NCBI GenBank assembly: GCA_964019415.1
Contig: OZ025879.1
Coordinates: 3,736,637-3,800,636 of the forward strand
Length of the DNA: 64,000 nt
DNA from: Ianthella basta
Taxonomy: Eukaryota > Porifera > Demospongiae > Verongiida > Ianthellidae
Reading direction: 5' to 3'
Below are positions 20,124-30,915 of the stretch, in pieces; positions within the stretch are counted from its first letter, which is position 1; each line of letters starts with the position of its first letter. A program made the translations under genes and the position numbers. The notes below the pieces were generated by a model. The model was not told the origin of the DNA, ran no database searches, and saw nothing but the letters and a program-made list of their open reading frames with translations.

Positions 20124-20812
20124 CATGCCACTACTCACCCAGCGAGCGGCACACAGCGTAGTTACCAGTAAGCAAGTGTCCAGCCTTCTCAGCGCGAGCG
20201 CATGCCTTGGACCGTGCATGCTCCTTCTGTGGAGGTTCCTCTCGCTTATACGGCTGTCGCTCTTCTTACAAGGATACAGGCAGCTTCACCTGTACTTTTT
20301 AGCATTGCTGGCGACGTCTTCCTGCTTCGCGAGTTCGTTGGACACGAGCAGACCTGCCTGTATAGTGACACCTGCCTCAGTGGAAGTCGCTACCAGTCTA
20401 GCTGCTTCTTGCACTTGGTTGTGAAGGGCAACGCCTTATTGCTCTCGTTGTCTTCTTGCTTTGGCAAGTAATCAGTCAATAGCTGAGTTCCATCATGCCA
20501 TCTTACTATTTCTACCGTTTTTACCAAAATTACCCTATGCCAAACGTGCTGAAGGCATCGTAATAACGGTACGATATCCACGGTATCCATGGGATACTGT
20601 AACGTTATTACGCTATGCTAAAGCTCTCTAATGGGTTTCGTAACAATCCCATACTGGGAAATACATACTTTTTCCCTGTGATTGGTGCTCACAGTTTGTT
20701 TGAATGTGTTATTGCTAACTGCATACCTAAGGAAACAAGCTTATTGAATGATCAATGTTGCAGTTTGTTTAAGTGATACTTTCATAATTGTTTTTGCCTT
20801 TGTCATATGTAG

Positions 20813-21024
20813 AGGCTTCAGCACCAAATGAACTGCTTGAGCAGTGAAAACAGAGCTGTCAGGAAAAGTGCTCTTCTGAGTTTGAAACAGTATCTGAGCA
20901 AAACATCGTCTTGGAAAGAGGATGATTTAGGCATTTCCTATGATGATTTCATCAAAACCCTTCTTGTTGCATTTTCTGACTCATCAGAGGCTTGTCGAGA
21001 CATCAGCATTTCCGTTTTGCAGGG
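20813..21024 (+). CDS. DNAAF5: DNAAF5 exon 2
   Basis: The acceptor TCATATGTAG precedes RLQHQMNCLSSENRAVRKSA, and the exon ends SISVLQ plus GG before donor GTTAGT. Phase in is 0, phase out 2. It encodes the first HEAT repeat (ALLSLKQYL, LLVAFSDSSEACRDISISVL). Confidence 0.85.
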
Positions 21025-21092
21025 GTTAGTGTCTTGTAACAAGCTAGATGAGTTGGTGACCAAGTTTGTAATTGTTGTGTTTCTATCTGCAG

Positions 21093-21327
21093 GTTCTTGT
21101 TGCGGATCAGTTCTAAATCAGAGTATCTTTCTACTGTTGTACCTGTTCTAGTAGCTCGTCTGGGCCAGACTGAGATTGTGGAGCCATCAGAAGAAATTCG
21201 TTTAAATTTGATGAGCTTCATTGTGGAGTTGGCACAGTCCTGTACTACTGAAATGGCCCCATTTATTGGTGACATTGTGCTAATTTTACGGCAAACTCTT
21301 TGTGATCCTTTCCCTGAGGTGAAGAAG
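21093..21327 (+). CDS. DNAAF5: DNAAF5 exon 3
   Basis: The acceptor TTCTATCTGCAG precedes a G completing the glycine, then FLLRISSKSEYLSTVVPVLV. The exon ends with LILRQTLCDPFPEVKK and donor GTAATA. The DPFPEVK segment and the preceding EPSEEIRL are hallmarks of the N-terminal HEAT repeats of DNAAF5. Phase out 0. Confidence 0.92.
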
Positions 21328-21424
21328 GTAATACAGTCTCATTGAGGTATTAGAGTACTTTCATGTTGTGTTATGGATATTTTATATTATTTGGAGCTGT
21401 ATCTCAGGAGAAATTGGCTGTAAG

Positions 21425-21520
21425 GTTAAAGGGATTTAGGAATGGCCAGCAGAACAAGCATAATACAAGCTGTTCAGCACCATGAATTACCATATCATAC
21501 TCATAGCTACATGGTGGGAA
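21425..21520. repeat. fragment of the 1440-2225 foldback family
   Basis: AAAGGGATTTAGGAATGGCC, AGCAGAACAAGC and CATAGCTACATGG match one arm of the foldback repeat. Confidence 0.65.
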
Positions 21521-21957
21521 GAACATGGAATGGGATTCTGACAAGCAACAGAACATAATATCAGAGCATAGTAATGTTGTTACGCATGTGGGACATGTCT
21601 GCTGCTAGCCCAGTTTGTTTATTTTAGTGTGAAGTGTGCAGTTTTATCACATTCTTTGGTGTTAGCGTGGTTACGCAAGTGATGGCGTGTGATGTGCACG
21701 TGATTCGCAAGACGAATTGTTCAACAACACGGGAATTGTCGCACAGATCAGCTTCAATCACAAAGCTTATTGTTCCTGTTAGCAGCTTCACATTGACGTG
21801 CGGCTTTAAAGTGCCACTGACATGCAAAATTTTTATTTCATTAAAAGAAAGTGTATTACTAGTGAAGAAGATCCGCAGGTCTTTTAAGTGCATATGGTCC
21901 CTACATTGGGGAGAAATTGAAGGTCAAAGTTTCAAAAATGTGTTATTGTTTAATTGT

Positions 21958-22017
21958 TGACGTCATCTAAAGTTAGCTTCCGGGAAATTTCTGTGACGTC
22001 ACAAGGGGAACGGAAGT
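21958..22017 (+). promoter_or_regulatory. paired CRE plus ETS-type site upstream of the P2X7-like gene
   Basis: TGACGTCA at 21958-21965 and 21994-22001, then CGGAAGT at 22011-22017, just before the ATG at 22031. The other end of the element has the mirrored pair for the THAP gene. Confidence 0.6.
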
Positions 22018-22030
22018 GGAGAGTTGCTAG

Positions 22031-22824
22031 ATGGCTGAAGGCAGCGACATCGTTGAAGTTAGCCTCTCCTGCGATGATTCGTCGTATGACGAACGTAATC
22101 CGAGTGGTAACGACAGCGAAGACGATATTTACAGCGGAAGTGATGGCGGGGAAGACAGCGACGGCAGTACAGACGCGCTGGGAATGGAGCCTTACCAGTT
22201 CGAACCCGTTGGGAACAACGGCAGCTCAGAGGACGAACGTAGCTCGGAAGAAGATGAGGAAGAGGCCGAATGGAGACTTAACAACACCAACTGGTGCGCA
22301 AATGAAGTCAGAGTATCTTTCGCGTGTTTCTTAAGTGCCTTGCCATGTTGGCTACATAGCTACGTGCACTTGCGTAGGTGTGAGTGCGGGAATTGTGAAG
22401 TGATGCCTACAGCAAAGGAGAGTATATGCTGTAGGGAGATGACACAGATTGAGAACAAATTGCAGGAGTCCAATGTTAGTAATGTAAGCTGCATCACAGA
22501 GCATGAAGGCTTCCAGTCAGTGTGCCTGGACCGATGGGTGTTACAGACAGCAGCATCTCAGACTCGCCAGGAGCATGGAAGGCATGCTATAAGTAGACCT
22601 GCACATAAGTTAGTGCATAAAGCTAATATGGCTATGTTTCATTTTAGATTCAGTAACATCCTTCTTTCCTACCTAGAACCCTTCGCCACATGGCTTATCG
22701 TCAACTGGCAAGGTGGTGCTGGGGATATCTTGGCCGGGAAGTACGTGTTGTGTTACCCTCATGTGCAGTTAGTAGAATACAGTCAACTTTTCCTTCTGAC
22801 AGCTATGTTGGTTTTAAAGTTTAA
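22031..22824 (+). CDS. acidic protein with P2X7-ballast-like zinc domain, 2 exons
   Basis: Exon 1 is 22031-22608 and exon 2 is 22677-22824, joined by a 68-base intron (donor GTTAGT, acceptor CTTTCCTACCTAG) that keeps the frame, giving 241 aa. Residues 1-95 are highly acidic (SEDERSSEEDEEEAEWR) and include MEPYQFEPV. A cysteine-rich module follows: RCECGNCEVMPTAKESICC, then CITEHEGFQSVCLDRWVL. Exon 2 supplies MAYRQLARWCWGYLGREV and VVLPSCAVSRIQSTFPS. This order of CxC-CC, CLDRxVL and YRQxxRWxWG matches the zinc-binding C-terminal ballast domain of vertebrate P2X7 receptors and related invertebrate proteins. There is no channel domain, so it is not a receptor. It lies inside the TTAA element and converges with the THAP gene. 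Its function is unknown. Confidence 0.75.
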
Positions 22825-22865
22825 TTGCAATGCTACTCTCTTTTTAGCTACAATATTATTATTGT

Positions 22866-23843
22866 CTACTGCAAACTGAAGCGAGTGCGGTGTTCTTTTA
22901 TGGCATCCGCTTTAGTAGGTCGTTCGAACTGGCTGCACAGTGATGGTGGATGGTTGTCTGCTATCTGGTCTTGTGGCAGATTGACCTCATCCTCTTCCCA
23001 TGACTCATCACTTTGGTTGGGAGTTGAAGTAACTAGTGGAATGAGGTCACACTGGACACCCACATCCACACCAGATGCAGGGAGGCAAACATTGACTCCT
23101 GCATTGGAAGCACACATGCACCTTTGTGGATTTGCTGCATGCATGTGGGGGCATGTGCATGAGTATGTTATACTAATACCCTTATTACGTGTTGAGGGCA
23201 AAACTCTTGCTTGTACGCGTTTTGAACTGGTATTGGCAACTGCCTGGCAAGCCACACTAGAGGTGCTGGCATGCTGATGTAGATCACGATCATTGCCTTT
23301 CAGGTCATCCATCTCCTCAGAATCTTTCTGATGAAATGATATATAGACAAGTTCTTACTGTGACTCACATATTATTTATATATATAACTGTATACCCTAT
23401 AAGTGTACATGTACATAGCCCACCTGAGCCCTCTCTCTCTTTATGGTAGCTGATCGGCTGTGTGAGGCATGTGCACATGTGCTCAAGCCAACATGTGATT
23501 GGGCTGGGGGATAGTGGATAGATCCAGCTGCCCATTCCATTGATTTTGCTCTTACATCAGCTGCCTTCGCGAAGAGAGATGGAACTGCAGAATCCTTCAG
23601 CTTTCTCAGTTTTGCAGGTAGCCCCAATTCTGCTGTAAGGACAGTGCTGGGCTCAAAACAGTCCTTAGTGAAGTGCAAGCTGCACAAGACCGAATGATCA
23701 CTTGGTCCTGTCCAGTCCACTCTGGTTTTGGCCACTTCCTTCGACCATTGTGCCTGTCTCTCAGGATTGTTGGGAAATTTGAACAAGCTGAACTCTCCAT
23801 CACTTCCCCTCTCGCATCCAGCAGCTACACAGCGCTTAGGCAT
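22866..23843 (-). CDS. THAP-domain protein, 2 exons
   Basis: Exon 1 is 23843-23424 (ATG at 23843) and exon 2 is 23327-22866. The donor after RERAQ is GTGGGC, and the acceptor TTTCATCAG leads in phase 0 to KDSEEMDDLKG. The protein is about 293 aa. The N-terminus is a THAP zinc finger: MPKRCVAAGCERG, SLFKFPNNPERQAQW, TRVDWTGPSDHSVLCSLHF and TKDCFE give the C2-C-H spacing. THAP fingers bind DNA and are the end-binding domain of P-element and Kolobok-type transposases. The remaining 200 residues show no DDE core. Polar stretches and an acidic DESWEEDEVNL region suggest a regulatory or accessory protein. It faces the P2X7-like gene tail to tail. Confidence 0.78.
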
Positions 23844-23945
23844 GGTGCTGCTTCCGATTTCAGAACGATTCTACGTCGAGTAGCGAACGAACACGGCGGA
23901 ATTTCACTTTCTATCACATATTACGCTACGATAGCATTCCCCTTG

Positions 23946-23995
23946 TGACGTCATCAACAAAATGGCCGATTTTCGGAATCCGGTTCACCGGAAGT
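23946..23995 (-). promoter_or_regulatory. CRE plus ETS-type site upstream of the THAP gene
   Basis: TGACGTCA at 23946-23953 and ACCGGAAGT at 23987-23995 lie about 100-150 bases upstream of the THAP ATG. They mirror the arrangement at the left end of the element. Confidence 0.55.
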
Positions 23996-24123
23996 TGCAC
24001 ATAATCGTGGATTTTCTCCCACTTGCGCGTAATTGTACCAATTTAGACTATCACCAATGGTCCTAACTCATCCGACTGCATCCATTAATAAAATAAAAAT
24101 TTTGCATGTCAGTGGAACTTTAA

Positions 24124-24758
24124 GACGGATACGCTGTCATTTCCCAAAGCTCCACTCCAAGTGTTACGACATTTTAACAAGGTGTCACGGGAAATCACAT
24201 GACAATGGCTGCCCGTAAAGCTGGCAACGAGTCTTCTCAGCGAATCTTTGTGTGGCAAGTGAGCTTGTGGTACTGACACACGATGAAGATTGATTTCGAA
24301 AGGCAAGAAAAAGATATAACTTTTCCATGTGAGTGCTTACGATCAGATGCTCCTGTGAAGAGTTAAATGGGGCGCAACGTTTTGGGGACGGGAGTGAAGT
24401 TACATTTATTAATGTGACTTTGCGGCAGTTTTAGTTAGGAAAATCGCTCACATGGAAAAGTTAGAGTGAACGATTGCGTATTGGCCCATACCCTCAGTTT
24501 CTAATTCAGCCTCTTTCTCACTTGCCACAACAATGATTTGTGCTATTTTACTGTAGTCACTAACGGTGCTATATCTCAGAATAGAGAACAATTATTCACT
24601 ATTTGTTTGAAGCACAAGGATAGGGTTTCAGATTGATGCCAAGTTTGCACAAGTCGGGCCCAATCTGGCAGAGAAAGGGAAGATAATGCGGAAGGTCAAA
24701 ATCGGCCGCACGGAAGCCATATATTTACATGTGGACATGTCCCACATACGTATGGTAA
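24124..24758. other. intron 3 sequence, no gene seen
   Basis: Contains a hairpin with arms AACTTTTCCATGTGAG near 24319 and its inverse near 24450. Otherwise unassigned. Confidence 0.4.
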
Positions 24759-25203
24759 TACAGTGGAGCCCCTATAATGAGGACACCCTTTGGAACAAGA
24801 GAAGTGTCCTGATGATAGGGGTGTCTGCATTTTAGAGGTATGGCTTATATGCACATGTGTTAAGGTAGTAGGTACGGCTATAGTGACGATCAAACCTGCA
24901 CAATTTTTGGTACAAAGGTAGAGTTATGGGTCTGATTGACTTTCCCAAAGCTTTGTGTCCGGCGGTATTAGCTTGCGTGAGTTATAGAAGAAAGAAAACA
25001 GTGAAAATCGTGTCAAACTCCAAGTGTTACTGAATTAATTAATGGTCCAAGTGGTAATTGCTGACAAAGACAAGGGAAATGGCAGCCAGGATGACAGTAG
25101 AAGAATGCCTCAATATTCTAGAGGCTTAATTTGTGGACAACGGGTGAGCGTCTCTTATATAATTGTGGCAGTACGGCATAATTCATCGACCGGGAATGAT
25201 TTT

Positions 25204-25478
25204 CATAAAGGGGGATTTGTTGAGCGTTAACCACGTGGTACACTTTTTACCAACAGGCAAAACATTTTGGCCCCAAAAGGGCCTTCTTCAGTTGCCCAAG
25301 AGTACAAAACAGAACAATGTTGTTCTCAATCATGTTCTGTTTTGTACTCTTGTGCAACTGAAGAAGGCCCTTTGGGGACGAAAAGTTTTGCCTGTTGGTA
25401 AAAAGTGTACCACGTGTTTAACGCTCAACAAACCCCCCTTTATGAATATCTGGACGTGACAATGAATCTCTATTCTAT
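25204..25478. mobile_element. Penelope-like terminal-repeat foldback (family C)
   Basis: Two inverted arms (TTAACCACGTGGTACACTTT ... AAAGTGTACCACGTGTTTAA) surround inverted GGCCCTTTTGGGGCC-type hairpins. An exact 12-base duplication CGGGAATGATTT is present at 25191-25202 and 25479-25490. The same family flanks the GIY-YIG fragment at 47640-48495. Confidence 0.8.
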
Positions 25479-25879
25479 CGGGAATGATTTCTGCCACTAC
25501 AGCTGCGAGAACGCTCCACTGGCCCTAATAACCTTGCTACGGGCAGGATACGGAGAGGAAAGTGGGAGAGCAGGAGGTCCCAAGCTGTACCGGGGCATTT
25601 ACGGCATCCTATGAGTGTGTGTTTCATTTTCTCAAAGCAGTAATTCTTTTAAAAGTAAAATACACAAATGTAGCACATGCACACCTTCAAGTACAATGCA
25701 AATGTTGTACTATACAAATGAAATGTGAAATAATGGATAGTTGAGAAAGCATCACAAATGTAAGTGTTGTGTTGCCAACCAGTTTCACCAACGAACAGGT
25801 GGAGGGCGGATGATGTAGCATGACATATTATGACATTTTGTCCACTGCTCACCAAAATGACCGAGTTTGACATGATGAA

Positions 25880-26398
25880 CTTTGAAAAGAAAAGTGGGAT
25901 TATAAGAGCCCACTTGTATCAAGTGAGTTGTACATGAATATCTTCAGTTAACATACTTTCATATTCTTCTGAACGGTTTGAAATGCAATCAGTCATGGAG
26001 AATATAACGTTTAAAGTGTGAAATCGTGCTCTAATTGGAGCACAAAAGGTGTTTTTTCTTATTTTCTTTGTAATGGCTTGCATTTTGTGTAACCGTTCAA
26101 AAGATTATGAAGCCTTACTTTGTTCTGCACCTTACCTTTCCACTGAATCACCTCCTAGCCGGCTCAGTATAATCCCACTTTTTCGTTGAAAATCCCCAAG
26201 TATGCCATCTTGATAAGTGTCACATTTCTTCCTCAATCGAAATGTCGGCGTTCTGTGCACCTTTTCGTACATGCAAATGGACGTACTTCACTATCATATG
26301 ATTCAAACACAATACAAAACTACACAGAAGCAAAAAGTCAAGTTTAATAAAGATGCAAAATAGCAGCCATATTAGCTGCTTCCAGTTATAACTATCCT
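25880..26398. repeat. decayed relative of the 11972-13379 TIR element
   Basis: TTTTTTCTTATTTTCTTTG and the end CCAGTTATAACTATCCTGTG correspond to the 3' half and right end of the element at 11972-13379. Confidence 0.6.
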
Positions 26399-26534
26399 GT
26401 GCACTTGCAAAACCCTAACAGCTCATTTACAGCTCATCGGTTCAGCCCCCGTTTACACTATTTACAGCGAAACAGGTTTGAGTAGTTTATACTATTTACA
26501 GTGAAACAGGTTTGAGTAGTGCAAATGAAGTGTG

Positions 26535-26720
26535 GGCGGGAAAGAAAAGGGAACACAGTACAAAACAAAACAGAAGGAAGAAATGATGTAAAAGTAAAGA
26601 CATGCATGGAGGATTTACATTGTTGGGTTCATTCGAGCAGTTACAATAGAATATTGAAATGGTTAAATTTTACATGCAAGCATGCTGTAGTGAACGGGAG
26701 TGTCAAGAAAGACCACTCCA
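26535..26720 (-). repeat. LINE 3' fragment
   Basis: AAAGGGAACACAGTACAAAA through GGATTTACATTGTTGGGTTC matches the 3' region of the LINE at 62930-64000 (63000-63160). Confidence 0.7.
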
Positions 26721-26974
26721 ACAAATTTCTTCTGATCAAGAGCCTTGTACCACCTGTCTAGGCAATGAAGAAGTAGAGTTTGTGTGAGTTTTGTGAGGTT
26801 TATACAGAGTTGTATAGGGTGGTGCACAGGGCGCTATCCGCAGTACGGATTAATGGGGTGTCCACATTTCAATGGGAAATTTATACACATAATCGAGGTG
26901 TCCACGTTTCAGGGGTGTTCACAAGGGGTTCCACTGTATATCATATCATGCCAATTTCTGTAGAGTTGACCTGA

Positions 26975-27160
26975 CATTGCTATTTTCCTTGTACAAGGAA
27001 CTAGCTAGTGAATCATACACACTTTGGGTCTATGTACAAAGAGATTTGGAATGTTGAGTGAACTGTAACAAATGTACTTTATCATGGTGCTGAGCAGCTT
27101 GTCTTTATGCTTTTTCTGCTGGCCACTCCTAAATCCCTTTTAATTTTATAGGAAATTTCT
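26975..27160. repeat. fragment of the 1440-2225 foldback family
   Basis: TTTCCTTGTACAAGGAACTA and CTTTTTCTGCTGGCCACTCC match the arms of that repeat. Confidence 0.6.
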
Positions 27161-27639
27161 GTTGTACTACTTTGCACACATTTTCCTTTTCCAAAGGACT
27201 ATAGCTGCATCAGGCATTCATATAGCTTCGTGTTCGTAATCTATATGTATAATTCAGTTCGTGTGTTTGTTTGTTCGTTCATGATTCGGGCAAAAGCTAC
27301 TGAACAGGACGCCACCAAACTCTCCTTGATTATAAGGTGGGGCTCTAGAAATGTCCTCCATGGGTTGAAATCGCCTGTCTTGCAGTTCTTGAAGAGGTAT
27401 CCTTTGTTTTCTGATTTTTCCGTTCGTGACTGACGGCCATTTTTTTAATTATAGCTCCCTTGACTTCTGGTTATCGGACAATGTGATTCGCTGTCGGCCA
27501 GCGATGGAATTTAACTAGGCCGTCATTATAGCAGCTACCCTTCGTTGCTAACGGTACAGATTCTTCGAATAAGCCTGGGACCGACTTGCTGTTGTGTGTC
27601 TCACCGTAGCAGGGTGACCGCCTTTGACAGTCGCCCTGC

Positions 27640-28290
27640 TAGTCATGTATATTTTTGTTATTGCAAATGGTGGTACTTACGTCGTTCTTTACAAAGCGTA
27701 AAATAATCTCTAATGGCGTTTCGCCGTGTCTCAATCGAAGTAAATGTGTTCATAGAGTGATAATCTTAAAAGGCCTAACGAAGACTCTTCTGTGAGATAC
27801 AGCTCCAATTATCACAAATGGACATTGTTAATTGGCCGTGCTCAATGCTCTCTCTATGTTTGCTAGGTTTGAAATCATCTTTCTTCATATGTATTTCGCC
27901 TGGTATCCAAAGAACACAATGTGTTTCTAGAAGAATTTTAAGTAATAGAATGGTATTATAAAGCTTACTTAACTGTTCTCTTGCAAGGTACAGCCTCAAA
28001 TACAGAGGAATACAGAGGTCGAATGACCCGTTGGCCAATAACGACGGAAACAAGCGAATCTTGACAATACCACTTAAGGTAGCCTTTTAGCGAGCCTACT
28101 CCTCCTCCAGGTGCAAAGTATCATGTACGTCATCATTCAGAATGTTTTGTGTTTCAAAAGCAGTTAGCAAAGCATTTTGACAGTTTGGTAGGGGTACTTT
28201 CACTGCATGACTGGTTGGTCTGGAAACTTCAAGCTCTTGCAAAACCCAACAGTCTATTGCATCTTGATCTATCATTCAGGCTATCGGCAA
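27640..28290. repeat. 650-bp dispersed repeat, copy 1
   Basis: Shares with 35310-35960, 36235-36720 and 36725-37000 the order: GTCATTGCAAATGG-type phrase, TTCTTTACAAAGC, AGAGTGATA, GCTCCAATTATCAC, CAAAATCAT, TTTCTAGAA, CAAATACA, CTCCTCCAGGCACAAAG. No coding content was found. Confidence 0.75.
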
Positions 28291-28507
28291 TGCTGCATCC
28301 CCAACTACCTGAATCACATTAAACACGGGGAAATACTTGCTAGTTTGTAATGTTTAATGGTCTTGTTTGCATATGCAATAAGTGATGTATGCTTAGTACT
28401 TGTGCATTAACTTGCATTATAGTAGTGATTAAAAGTACTGAGCCACATAAATGTATATGGTATGCAGGTAACATGTGATAGGGCATTAATATTTATGGTC
28501 ATTTATA

Positions 28508-28822
28508 TTTCCTCACTCACGCTGGAAGGACCGAGGGAAGGACTTTGAAACCAGCTTCCAAACTTTGCTCCGTGCGGAGCATAGACATTTTTTGCCTTTG
28601 AAAGTTGTAGAACAGGCAACCACACCACCTCTGGGTGTGAAGATGTACAGAAAGCAGTGGGATGGCACCCAGCAGTTCAGCAACTTGGTTCACACGACGC
28701 TTTCAATCATGGCCGCCCAATTGAAGGACTTCAGTTCCCTGTCTCAGAAAAGTGACAGGAGCGATGTTGAACTTGGTGAGCCCAACGAATTCTGTACGCA
28801 AACGTTTGCTAACGGGCTATAG
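28508..28822 (+). CDS. uncharacterised open frame (possible exon or transposon remnant)
   Basis: An open frame reads FPHSRWKDRGKDFETSF, then RHFLPLKVVEQATTPPLGV and SIMAAQLKDFSSLSQKSDRS, and stops at 28822. The sequence has a natural amino-acid mix and a possible donor GTGAGC after SDVEL (28774). A CxxC...CxxC cluster (WCALCG, RCNDCG) follows at about 28870-28955 in another frame. It does not match DNAAF5. I do not recognise the family. Confidence 0.3.
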   Translation, partial: FPHSRWKDRGKDFETSFQTLLRAEHRHFLPLKVVEQATTPPLGVKMYRKQWDGTQQFSNLVHTTLSIMAAQLKDFSSLSQKSDRSDVELGEPNEFCTQTFANGL

Positions 28823-29054
28823 CATTTAAAGCTTCAGTGCGCATAGTTATCCTTCGAAATTTTCTCCAGATGGTGCGCGTTGTGCGGTCGAGTAAACTAC
28901 CTTCTGCCACAACAGATCCCTAGCCGCTGCAATGACTGCGGGTGTGCTGTAAAGCACTTGCATCTATCTGTGTGCCCTCCATCCATGTCCCCCCTCTCTT
29001 GTCATCCATGTCTTTTAGAGAGCATGTACGTATGTTTGCATGTGTGTGTTTAGC

Positions 29055-29181
<127 letters not shown>

Positions 29182-29596
29182 GATTGTGTTTTGGCAACCC
29201 TGAGAATGTGCATACTGTGTATAAGGTACTTGAATTAATGTACTGTGTTGTTGTGCACATGTGTGGCAAATTATTTGACTCTATTCATGTCCGTTTCAAT
29301 CATTTGCATTCATTCTTGCCTATGAAAATTAAATTAATGTATCAGAATAGATCAGAATATAATTCGTTAAGAAGAAGGAGATTACGAATCTAGCACCATA
29401 AGAATAAAGAAAGAATAATTGCACATCTAAAGAGAAGTAATTTTAAGTCTATTAATCTATTCATTACAGCGAATAAACCCTAAAATAAATTGAAATATGA
29501 AATATGAACGAGTGCCTATGAAATGTGTTCAGAAGGGTGTTGATGAATTACACAAAATTAGTTGCAATAGCTACTATACATTGATAGCACAGCAGC

Positions 29597-29662
29597 AACC
29601 AGAGGGAGAAGTATTTCGAGTTGGGGTGGCAGCCCCGAGTTTTTTTAACTTAAAATACTTGT
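29597..29662. repeat. small hairpin repeat (AGTATTTCGAGTT family), copy 2
   Basis: AGTATTTCGAGTTGGGG, GGCAGCCCCGAG, TTTTTTTAACTTAAAATACT: the arms pair across a GC-rich centre. Confidence 0.65.
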
Positions 29663-29849
29663 TCGTAACATACAGAATGCCTTTGAGACACAGGCTTACT
29701 GAGAATTCTTACTCAGAATTACACCTGCCATCTTTTACACATACATGTAACATGCGTGTACATATTTTACACACATGCCAGATGCGTAGTACATAGCTCA
29801 GTACTTTTATTCACCACAATAAGTCAGATGTTTTGCTTTGGTCTTGTAG

Positions 29850-29984
29850 GCTAGTGCGATGTGTGTAGCTTCTGTGGTCCAGCAAAATCCGGTGGCATTC
29901 TATCGCCAAGGAGAAACTCTTGTGAAACCTCTGCTCAAAGGAATGACCCATCAGCACTCCAAAGTTCGTGTTGATTGTCTTAAG
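29850..29984 (+). CDS. DNAAF5: DNAAF5 exon 4
   Basis: The acceptor TGGTCTTGTAG precedes ASAMCVASVVQQNPVAFYRQ, and the exon ends GMTHQHSKVRVDCLK before GTAAGT. It is 45 codons in phase 0. The MTHQHSKVRV segment is a strong DNAAF5 signature and joins directly to the DPFPEVKK end of exon 3. Confidence 0.92.
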
Positions 29985-30915
29985 GTAAGTGAGGATACAG
30001 GGTAGTTTTTGTTGCAGTTTGAAATACCTCGAGTGCCTCAACCATACATGAAAGAACTAACAGTACTGAGATCTGACAGAGGCTGTACTCAGAAGACAAC
30101 TTGACCATCAAAGATAATTGGTTTGGTCCTAGTAAGCATCCCATCATCTCTTTTACATGTTATACCATCATGGCGGCCCCTTTTACTAAGGCAATTATCG
30201 CACAATAAGAAGTAGTGAATCCAAAAATGGCCATCAAGATTTTAGGTTTGTATTAAAGACTGGCACATGTGCAGCCCCTTTGGTGAACAAACGATGTACC
30301 ATTATGTTATGTAGCAAGTGTACTTGCTTACTTGCTTAAATGCTCATCCATGTAACATGTACTGTTACAGAGAATATGTTGTGTACAAAATGGTACCTGT
30401 ATCCAAGTTAGGGCAAGAAAAGGTGTTTCTTTAACAACTTATGCTGCAACTGAGTACCTACAGAAAACTGAAACTGTGAAACTGTACCTTATTTTGGGTA
30501 CCCATCATTGCAATTGCTTGTCTCTCAGATGTTATTTATAGATGTGATGGTTTAGCATTCAAAGTTGGCAGCTATACCATCTTCACAAGCATTGAACTTC
30601 TTCCTCCAGAAGCTTGTTGGTCAGCTTTTATGATATTGAATACATTATACTTCGTTAGTGGAGTCAATCATAGTTTATGCAACCGTATGCAGAATGAAAA
30701 TGCAATGATCGAATAAAGTGTGAAATAGTGGCCATTATTTACCAGATCCAGTTATAGCTGCCTGTGGATAGTCCCATGTCACTTGTTATGATGTACATCT
30801 GTAGGTATGTGTTGTACTGAAGTAGTTTACCTAATCTAGTTAGTGACTGCCATGAAACTGCTTGTTAGGAAGCCAAAGAATGAGTTACTTCCGTATCCTT
30901 AACTCTTCTCTGTAG
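29985..30915 (+). other. DNAAF5 intron 4
   Basis: No gene. A right-end relative of the 11972-13379 TIR element (CCAGTTATAGCTGCCTGTGG) lies near 30750-30780. Confidence 0.5.

Larger units (their letters stand above)
13929..20628. mobile_element. TA-flanked TIR element (copy A) containing the gypsy insertion
   Basis: The ends GAGAGGTTTAGCATAGCGTA and, in reverse complement, GAGAGCTTTAGCATAGCGTA sit next to TA dinucleotides. Without the gypsy element and one 4-bp target copy, the element is 689 bp. The empty copy at 48777-49464 is 688 bp in the opposite orientation. No transposase is visible. TA duplication suggests Tc1/mariner-type mobilisation. Confidence 0.8.
21810..24119. mobile_element. 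TTAA-flanked two-gene element (Kolobok-like), copy 1
   Basis: TTAA lies at 21806-21809 and 24120-24123. The TIRs read AGTGCCACTGACATGCAAAA on the left and AGTTCCACTGACATGCAAAA on the inverted right, with similarity extending for about 34 bases. Inside are two convergent spliced genes: an acidic protein with a P2X7-ballast-like domain (plus) and a THAP-domain protein (minus). TTAA duplications with THAP proteins are known from the Kolobok superfamily. No DDE transposase core is recognised, so the element is either non-autonomous or uses proteins I cannot recognise. It lies within DNAAF5 intron 3. Confidence 0.75.
24761..26936. mobile_element. pogo-type TIR element without transposase, with nested repeats
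   Basis: CAGTGGAGCCCCTATAATGA at the left is matched by the inverted right end GGGGTTCCACTG, with TA on both sides (24759-24760 and 26937-26938). GTGTCC/GGACAC blocks repeat inside the ends. The interior holds a PLE foldback (25204-25478), a TIR-element relative (about 25880-26395) and a LINE 3' fragment (26535-26720). There is no transposase reading frame. Confidence 0.7.

Noticed and set aside
28870..28955. piggyBac-like C-terminal zinc cluster (WCALCG, RCNDCG)
   Set aside because: Too short, with no piggyBac catalytic region or TTAA TIRs nearby.
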